Shown: positions 38,697 through 38,880 of the stretch, piece by piece
How positions within the stretch are numbered: the stretch's first letter is position 1
Layout: every line of letters starts with the position of its first letter
Assembly (NCBI RefSeq): GCF_001424165.1
Contig: NZ_LMOJ01000007.1
Location: 1-38,880 of the forward strand
Origin: Massilia sp. Leaf139
GTDB taxonomy: Bacteria; Pseudomonadota; Gammaproteobacteria; Burkholderiales; Burkholderiaceae_D
Direction: 5' to 3'
Length of the DNA: 38,880 nt
The notes under the pieces: generated by a model
Database searches by the model: none
Told to the model about the DNA's origin: nothing
The model's input: the letters and a program-made list of their open reading frames with translations, nothing else
Made by a program: the position numbers and the translations under genes

Positions 38697-38880
38697 CTCG
38701 CGAAAACGACAACGAAATCAAGTAGTTGAAGTGGGAACGAGAGCCGCAGACACTGCGGTGTAGCAAAAAAGAAGTTGACGAGAATCAGAAATTGCTTCAT
38801 ACTCTTCTTCCTCTGCTGCTGACGAACAAAACGATTCGCAGGACGCAGCAAGGCAGTACCGAACAAGTTCTTTAACAATT
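38697..38880 (+). other. rRNA operon leader up to the window edge
   Basis: A non-coding leader ending GTTCTTTAACAATT (38867-38880), which resembles the boxA antitermination element (TGCTCTTTAACA) found just before 16S rRNA. I find no gene here. The 16S gene itself should start a short distance beyond the window. Confidence 0.8.

Overview
The window looks like chromosomal DNA of a GC-rich betaproteobacterium of the Oxalobacteraceae (Massilia/Telluria/Duganella type). This is inferred from the rpe-gph-trpE-trpG-trpD-trpC order, a PEP-CTERM protein with a sigma-54-like promoter, an rRNA leader ending in a boxA-like element, and protein sequences that read like that family. No species can be named from sequence alone. 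There is no CRISPR array, integrase or phage structural gene.

Layout. 1-350: the end of an IS3-type element next to a low-GC gene remnant. 382-3723: a divergent LysR regulator and Old Yellow Enzyme pair, then a ParD-like antitoxin translationally coupled to a second methionine aminopeptidase. 3737-9671: a palindromic repeat, a lone periplasmic binding protein, a DJ-1/PfpI protein, a PEP-CTERM SGNH hydrolase, a GGDEF-EAL protein and a small DUF2256 zinc-ribbon gene. 9842-14284: an unrecognised protein, tRNA-Phe copy 1, an AraC regulator divergent from a methyltransferase, UV endonuclease UvsE and a fasciclin protein. 14421-19011: a MerR regulator, DUF2058, DUF2945, and a QseBC-like two-component system followed by a YgiW-like OB-fold protein. 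19286-23695: a membrane protein, DUF3140, tRNA-Phe copy 2, a UbiH-family hydroxylase, DsbC, an orphan 2Fe-2S subunit and a MobA-like transferase. 23954-27126: an M61 peptidase and an M20 amidohydrolase. 27251-33925 (minus strand): rpe-gph-[trp leader]-trpE-trpG-trpD-LysE-trpC-lipoprotein. 34100-38599: apaG, a small membrane protein, mltA, a low-GC membrane protein, an MFS transporter and an enoyl-CoA hydratase. From 38644 to the right edge: the promoter and leader of an rRNA operon whose 16S gene lies outside.

Regulatory structure is the richest layer. A 28-codon trp leader peptide with four Trp codons precedes an attenuator. A near-identical tandem box lies in front of both the response regulator and the OB-fold gene. 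A perfect NtrC-type palindrome sits between two convergent genes. An inverted-repeat operator precedes the antitoxin/aminopeptidase pair. Direct repeats spaced 11 bp cover the -35 of the fasciclin promoter. Two dispersed intergenic repeat families are present: a MITE-like element, one copy of which has lost a segment between short direct repeats, and a REP-like palindrome whose arms differ between copies while staying self-complementary.
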